This document shows, in pieces, positions 59,890 to 64,000 of a DNA stretch of 64,000 nucleotides. The position numbers and the translations under genes were made by a program. The DNA is from JBCBGF01 sp038526915. GTDB taxonomy: Bacteria > Pseudomonadota > Alphaproteobacteria > Rhodobacterales > Rhodobacteraceae. The notes below the pieces were generated by a model. The model was not told the origin of the DNA and did no database searches. It worked only from the letters and a program-made list of their open reading frames with translations. The stretch lies in the NCBI GenBank assembly GCA_038526915.1, contig JBCBGF010000001.1, positions 620,001-684,000 on the forward strand. Reading direction: 5' to 3'. Position 1 is the first letter of the stretch, and every line of letters begins with the position of its first letter.

Positions 59890-60885
59890 GTGTCAAAGCT
59901 TCCCGAAAAGCGGAGGCGATGGGTGCGGCTGGCAGAGACGGTGACGTTTGGCGGATCGGGTTTGAACCGCGCCGCTGAACTGCGTGGGGATCCCGAGAAG
60001 ATCGAAGAGCTGGCCGCGGTGGACAGCGCGCGCTTCCTTCCGATCTGGCGTGGCAAGCCGTTGTTTGTGGGGGAAGATCGGCATTTGGGCTGGCTTTCAC
60101 CGGGTGATGCCGTTCTGGCCGAGAACCCGGGCCCGCGGATCTTCCTGGGCCTTGATGAGGACGGACCACGCTTTGCCCAGGATATCTCGGTCTGGGATCC
60201 CGGTGAGTTGCCCGATACGCTGAACGCGTTTTTCGATCCCTCAGAACAGCGGCACCCGGCCCTGTCTGACGGGCATTTCTTTGCCGAGTTGCGCGGTGCC
60301 ATGACCTATCTCACCCCGCGCGAGGCGGAGCTTGCGGCCACAGGCCGCGGGATCCTCAGCTGGCACCAGACACACGGGTTTTGCGCCAGATGCGGGGCCG
60401 CGTCCGAGATCACGCAGGCCGGGTGGCAGCGCACCTGCCCTGCCTGTGGCGCGCACCACTTCCCGCGCACCGATCCGGTGGTGATCATGTTGGTGACCCT
60501 TGGTAATGACGTGCTTGTTGGCCGTTCGCCCGGCTGGCCCGAGGGGATGTATTCCCTGCTTGCAGGCTTTGTGGAGCCGGGGGAGACGCTGGAAGCGGCG
60601 GTGCGGCGCGAAGTGATGGAGGAGGCGGGTGTGCCGATTGGCGCCGTGACCTATCTAGCCTCGCAACCCTGGCCGTTTCCCTCATCGCTAATGATCGGCT
60701 GCCACGGTCACGCGACAGCGCGCGAGATCACCCTAGATCCGCTAGAACTCGACGATGCGCAATGGGTGTCGCGCGAGGACATGGCCGAGGTGTTTGCGGG
60801 GCGGGTTGAGACGATGAAGGCGGCGCGCAAAGGATCTATTGCGAACTTTCTGATATCGCATTGGCTTGCCGATCGGCTGGATTGA
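59890..60885 (+). CDS. nudC: NAD(+) diphosphatase NudC
   Basis: A Nudix hydrolase that cleaves NADH/NAD and removes NAD caps from RNA. The 331-residue protein has an N-terminal domain, a four-Cys zinc module (CARCGAASE ... CPACGAHHFPRTDP), the Nudix box starting GFVEPGETLEAAVRREVMEEAG, and the NudC-specific SQPWPFPSSLM just after it. The start is a GTG at 59890; an internal GTG at residue 12 is possible. It is divergent from cpdB with 175 bp between them. Confidence 0.96.
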   Translation: MSKLPEKRRRWVRLAETVTFGGSGLNRAAELRGDPEKIEELAAVDSARFLPIWRGKPLFVGEDRHLGWLSPGDAVLAENPGPRIFLGLDEDGPRFAQDISVWDPGELPDTLNAFFDPSEQRHPALSDGHFFAELRGAMTYLTPREAELAATGRGILSWHQTHGFCARCGAASEITQAGWQRTCPACGAHHFPRTDPVVIMLVTLGNDVLVGRSPGWPEGMYSLLAGFVEPGETLEAAVRREVMEEAGVPIGAVTYLASQPWPFPSSLMIGCHGHATAREITLDPLELDDAQWVSREDMAEVFAGRVETMKAARKGSIANFLISHWLADRLD

Positions 60886-60918
60886 GCGCAGTTTACCGGC
60901 AACGAAGCGGACCCCTAC

Positions 60919-61383
60919 ATGAAACTGTCTACCCGCGAAGATATCGATGCCCCACTGGACGAGGCTTTTGCCGCGGTATCGGATTTCGACTATCTAGAAC
61001 GTCAGATCCTGCGGCGCGGCGTGCAGATCGCGCGCACGGACACATTGACCGAGCCCGGTATGGGCATGGCGTGGCGCGGTGATGTGACCTGGGGGACGCA
61101 AGCCTATGACGTCCGCTGCAAGCTGGCTGAATGGGGGCCGCCGAACTCGGTTTTGCTCTTGGCAGAAAGTGGTGGGTTGAGTTGCGAGCTTGAACTCAAC
61201 CTCTCCGCGCTCGCCCGCCACAGCACGCGGTTGCGCGCGGCGATGACGGTGCGGGCGCATGCGTTCCGGGAAAAGATGCTGCTGCATTCGCTGCAACTGG
61301 CCAAATCGCGCCTGTCGCGCCAATTCGAAGAGATCGTGCGCGGCTATGCCCATGACGCGGGCCGCCGCGCGGCGGCGGCCTAG
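60919..61383 (+). CDS. SRPBCC-fold protein
   Basis: A 154-residue protein of the START/SRPBCC hydrophobic-pocket group. It opens MKLSTREDIDAPLDEAFAAVSDFDYLERQI, a standard entry to this fold, and ends with a helix rich in Arg and Ala. Such proteins bind lipids or small aromatics. The ligand is unknown. It lies 33 bp after nudC on the same strand and converges with pheA, sharing 4 bp. Confidence 0.88.
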   Translation: MKLSTREDIDAPLDEAFAAVSDFDYLERQILRRGVQIARTDTLTEPGMGMAWRGDVTWGTQAYDVRCKLAEWGPPNSVLLLAESGGLSCELELNLSALARHSTRLRAAMTVRAHAFREKMLLHSLQLAKSRLSRQFEEIVRGYAHDAGRRAAAA

Positions 61384-62210
61384 CGGCGGTTCGGGTCAGA
61401 CGGATAGACGCCCAGCACCTTTATCTCGGACGTGAAATAATCGAGCTCTTCCAACGCCAACTGGACATTTCGGTCATCGGGGTGCCCTTCGATATCGGCG
61501 TAGAACTGTGTGGCCGAGAATGACCCATCCACCATGTAGCTTTCCAGCTTGGTCATGTTCACGCCGTTCGTCGCAAACCCGCCCATCGCCTTATAAAGCG
61601 CGGCAGGAATGTTGCGCACGCGAAAGACGAAGGATGTGATCATCTGATCGCCCCGGCGTGTCATGTCTGGCTCAGGCGCCATGACCAAAAAGCGGGTCGT
61701 GTTCTGGTCATGATCCTCGATATGCCGCGCGATCACATCGAGGCCATAAATCTCGCCCGCAAGCTCCGACGCGAGAGCTGCCTGGGCCTTGTCGCCCTTG
61801 GCCGCAACATCGCGCGCCGCACGGGCGTTGTCGGAACTGACCCGACCCGCGATGCCGTGGCTGCGCAGGAACGTGGCGCATTGTGGCAACAACACGAGAT
61901 GGCTCCAGGCCTCGCGGATATCGGCAAGCTGCGCCCCGGGAACAGCCAGAAGGTTGATATGCACCCGCACAAACGCCTCTTCCACGATGTGCAGCCCGCT
62001 GTCTGGCAGCAGGCGGTGAATGTCGGCAACCCGCCCATAGGTGGAGTTTTCCACGGGCAGCATGGCAAGATCCGCCCGGCCCGCGCGCACTGTTTCAATC
62101 ACGTCTTCAAAGGTCGGGCAGGCCACCGCTTCCAGCCCGGGGTGCGTCTCGCGGCAGGCCTGGTGGGAATAGGCGCCGGGTTCTCCTTGGAAAGCAATCT
62201 TCTGGGCCAT
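61380..62210 (-). CDS. pheA: Prephenate dehydratase
   Basis: Converts prephenate to phenylpyruvate in phenylalanine synthesis. The 276-residue monofunctional form has the catalytic domain from IAFQGEPGAYSHQA through ENSTYGRVADIHRLL (the substrate Glu-Asn-Ser-Thr motif) and TRFLVMAPEP, followed by a C-terminal ACT domain with the ESYMVDGSFSATQFYADIEG stretch that binds Phe. The chosen ATG at 62210 (MAQKIAFQG) is the family start; an ATG at 62258 is in frame. No chorismate-mutase domain is fused. Confidence 0.97.
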   Translation of the reverse strand: MAQKIAFQGEPGAYSHQACRETHPGLEAVACPTFEDVIETVRAGRADLAMLPVENSTYGRVADIHRLLPDSGLHIVEEAFVRVHINLLAVPGAQLADIREAWSHLVLLPQCATFLRSHGIAGRVSSDNARAARDVAAKGDKAQAALASELAGEIYGLDVIARHIEDHDQNTTRFLVMAPEPDMTRRGDQMITSFVFRVRNIPAALYKAMGGFATNGVNMTKLESYMVDGSFSATQFYADIEGHPDDRNVQLALEELDYFTSEIKVLGVYPSDPNRR

Positions 62211-62327
62211 TGGGCGCTCCAAAAAACGTGGTGGCATGGGCGTTTGGTCGCGGCTCATATCCCTTGAACGTGGTGAGGGGAAGCGGGTAGATATCGCCGG
62301 GACTTAGGCAACGGGACGAAACGCGAC

Positions 62328-62843
62328 ATGTTCGACACCATGACCCTGACCAAGGCAGTGGGCGCCATCTGTGGCGCTTGGTTGGTATTGCTGCTTGGCG
62401 GGTGGGCCGCAGAGGAACTGTACCACGCTGGAAGCCACGGCAAACACGGCGAACAGGCCTATGCAATCGACACCGGTGCCGAGGAGGGTGGCGCGGAAGA
62501 AGAAGTGGTCGAGGTCGACTTTTCAACGGTCTACGCATCGGCCAGTGCCGAGGATGGCGAAGGGTTGTGGCGGGCCTGCCGGGCGTGTCACGCGCTGGAA
62601 CCTGGCGTGAACGGCACCGGGCCTTATCTGCACGGTGTCGTGGGACGCGCGAAGGCCGCCGCGAGCGGGTACAGCTATTCGGACGGTATGGCTGCGCAAG
62701 AAGGCGAGTGGACGCCCGACAACCTGCAGGCCTTCCTGGAAAATCCCCGCGAATACACGCCGGGAACGAAAATGTCCTACAACGGCATGCGCGACATCGA
62801 AGACCGCGCTGCGATCATCGCATACCTCGCGACCTTCAACTAA
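62328..62843 (+). CDS. Membrane-anchored c-type cytochrome (CycM-like)
   Basis: A 171-residue electron carrier. One N-terminal helix (about residues 7-27) anchors it in the inner membrane, followed by an acidic linker (EEGGAEEEVVEVD). A cytochrome c domain follows with the haem site CRACH at 84-88, GTGPYLHGVVGR, and a Met ligand near TKMSYNGM. This layout is that of the Paracoccus c552 (CycM) type that feeds the aa3 oxidase. It starts divergently from pheA and ends with a strong terminator. Confidence 0.93.
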   Translation: MFDTMTLTKAVGAICGAWLVLLLGGWAAEELYHAGSHGKHGEQAYAIDTGAEEGGAEEEVVEVDFSTVYASASAEDGEGLWRACRACHALEPGVNGTGPYLHGVVGRAKAAASGYSYSDGMAAQEGEWTPDNLQAFLENPREYTPGTKMSYNGMRDIEDRAAIIAYLATFN

Positions 62844-62863
62844 GCACACCGCGCGCAGAATTT

Positions 62864-62898
62864 GGGCCGCCTTCCCCCGGGGGCGCGGCCCTTTTGTT
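62864..62898 (+). terminator. Intrinsic terminator after the cytochrome c gene
   Basis: GGGCCGC (62864-62870) and GCGGCCC (62885-62891) form a 7-bp stem whose loop holds a further CCCCC/GGGGG pairing, followed by TTTTGTT. It lies 20 bp after the cytochrome stop. Confidence 0.9.
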
Positions 62899-63018
62899 GC
62901 GCCGGGGTCTGATCACCAAATCTTCAACCATTATCAACTTGCACATTCGACATTGGGATAATTAGCCTAAATCCTACTAGATAGGGTCAAGGGTATCCGA
63001 CCAGAACGGAGGATTTCG

Positions 63019-64000
63019 ATGGCGCGTGACCAGCGACCGCAGGCAAAGGTAGTGAGCCAATCTGAGGCAGGGCCGTCCATGGCATTGAGGTGGCTTGGAT
63101 TGGCCGCCGGCAGTCTTGCCGCTTTGTTGGCCTGGTCGGCGGCCGAGGCACAGGACAACGTCACGATTGCCCATGGGTACTCGAACTTTGGCGAATTGAA
63201 ATATCCCGCAGATTTCCCGCACCTCGATTACGTAAACCCCGACGCGCCGAAGGGCGGAGAAATCAGCCTGGCCGCAAACGGCAATTTCGACAGCTTCAAC
63301 CCGTTTGCGCGCGCCGGGGTGACGGCCTCAAGCACCAACCTGCTGTACGAAGATCTTATGATCGCCACCGCGGACGATCCCTATGGCATCTATTGCAACC
63401 TCTGCACCACAATAGAATACCCCGACGATCTGAAGTGGATCATCGTGAACCTGCGCGAAGATGTGACGTTTTCCGACGGCTCGCCGATGACGGCAGAAGA
63501 CCTGGTGTTCACGATCGAGCTGTTCCTGGAACAAGGCATTGCCGAATTCCGCAGCGTCTTCGATGGGTACTATGAGAGCGTTGAAATCCTGGGCGAGCAC
63601 CGCGTGAAGATCACCTTCGACGACAGCGCGCCGTTGCGTGACCGCGTCGGCTTGGTGGCACTTTGGAACCCGTTCTCAAAAGCGTGGTTCGAGGAAACCG
63701 GTGCCCGGCTTGATGAATCGTCTAGCGTGCCGTTCATGGGAACTGGTCCTTATGTCGTGAAGGAAGTCGATTTCGGGCGTAGCCTTGTTTATGGCCGTAA
63801 CCCGAACTGGTGGGGGGCCGATCTGCCGATCAACCGCGGACGGTTCAATTTCGACGAGGTGCGCATTGAGTATTTCGCCGATAGCTCAGCCGCGTTTGAG
63901 GCATTCAAGGCGGGCGAATACACCTTCCGGACTGAGAATACGTCGCGCATTTGGGCGACAGGGTACGACTTTCCCGCAATCGACAACGGCTGGGTGAAGA
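63019..64000 (+). CDS. Extracellular solute-binding protein, YejA-like (partial)
   Basis: The first 327 residues of a periplasmic peptide-binding protein; the gene runs off the right edge. The ATG at 63019 follows GGAGGA. A basic N-terminal region leads to a hydrophobic signal around residues 25-43 (LAAGSLAALLAWSAAEA), then mature VTIAHGYSNFGELKYPADF. HLDYVNPDAPKGGEIS and FNPFARAGVTASSTNLLYEDLM follow, typical of YejA/microcin-C-type family 5 binding proteins. The C-terminal half and the yejBEF-type permease genes, if present, lie beyond the window. Confidence 0.93.
   Translation, partial: MARDQRPQAKVVSQSEAGPSMALRWLGLAAGSLAALLAWSAAEAQDNVTIAHGYSNFGELKYPADFPHLDYVNPDAPKGGEISLAANGNFDSFNPFARAGVTASSTNLLYEDLMIATADDPYGIYCNLCTTIEYPDDLKWIIVNLREDVTFSDGSPMTAEDLVFTIELFLEQGIAEFRSVFDGYYESVEILGEHRVKITFDDSAPLRDRVGLVALWNPFSKAWFEETGARLDESSSVPFMGTGPYVVKEVDFGRSLVYGRNPNWWGADLPINRGRFNFDEVRIEYFADSSAAFEAFKAGEYTFRTENTSRIWATGYDFPAIDNGWVK

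Overview
The window is 64 kb of GC-rich bacterial chromosome. Gene content and order point to a marine-type alphaproteobacterium of the order Rhodobacterales (Roseobacter group). The markers are an irr-fabA-fabB-fabI block, a 41-residue L36, dnaX-ybaB-recR beside the SRP RNA gene, pheA beside a membrane-anchored cytochrome c, and a tamA-tamB pair. Genus and species cannot be fixed from what I can see. Genes are dense, with many 1-4 bp start/stop overlaps. I see no prophage, transposase, integrase or CRISPR array, so this looks like ordinary core chromosome with small accessory patches.

Layout. 1-2.3 kb: tyrosine catabolism (hmgA) with an MBL-fold partner cut by the window edge. 2.4-4.9 kb: two convergent FkbM-type methyltransferases; the second ends an rsfS-rlmH ribosome operon. 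5-11.8 kb: a DUF2975/XRE pair behind an iron-box-like palindrome, then the tamA-tamB outer-membrane assembly pair, whose TamB carries an internal 168-residue tandem duplication. 12.1-19.4 kb: leucine synthesis genes (leuC, leuD, leuB) interrupted by a membrane protein, an exported EEP-fold protein, an NAD-dependent epimerase and a LysR regulator. 19.5-23.4 kb: DMT transporter, tRNA-Pro, a citryl-CoA-lyase-like gene with a CaiB/BaiF CoA transferase, a low-information stretch with one doubtful small gene, and tRNA-Ser. 23.6-29 kb: a tight operon of SPOR lipoprotein, D-Ala-D-Ala carboxypeptidase, tmk, holB, tatD-like and MBL hydrolase genes. 29-33.4 kb: miaB, a conserved glycosyltransferase-like gene, an ABC-2 exporter, rpmJ and tRNA-Val. 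33.5-37.5 kb: N-formylglutamate amidohydrolase, irr and fabABI. 37.5-47.9 kb: a run of catabolic hydrolases, dehydratase and lyases including pcaD-pcaB, an MFS exporter and an enolase-superfamily enzyme. 48-53.6 kb: a MoxR/VWA-like pair, recR-ybaB-dnaX and the SRP RNA. 53.7-57.6 kb: an isolated AAA ATPase behind an unusual array of repeated half-sites, and an NMT1/THI5-like ABC importer. 57.7-64 kb: periplasmic cyclic-nucleotide phosphodiesterase, nudC, an SRPBCC protein, pheA, cytochrome c, and the start of a YejA-like peptide-binding protein.

Functional themes are amino-acid synthesis and breakdown (leucine, phenylalanine, tyrosine), replication and repair (holB, dnaX, recR, tmk), envelope biogenesis (TamAB, carboxypeptidase, SPOR protein), unsaturated fatty-acid synthesis next to the iron regulator Irr, and nutrient uptake. 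I found no convincing wholly new multi-gene system. The loci most worth a second look are the AAA ATPase with its repeat-rich, possibly leaderless promoter, the CoA transferase/citryl-CoA-lyase pair, the TamB internal duplication, and several enzymes with altered catalytic residues.

Functions were assigned by reading motifs and overall similarity from memory; no database search was run.
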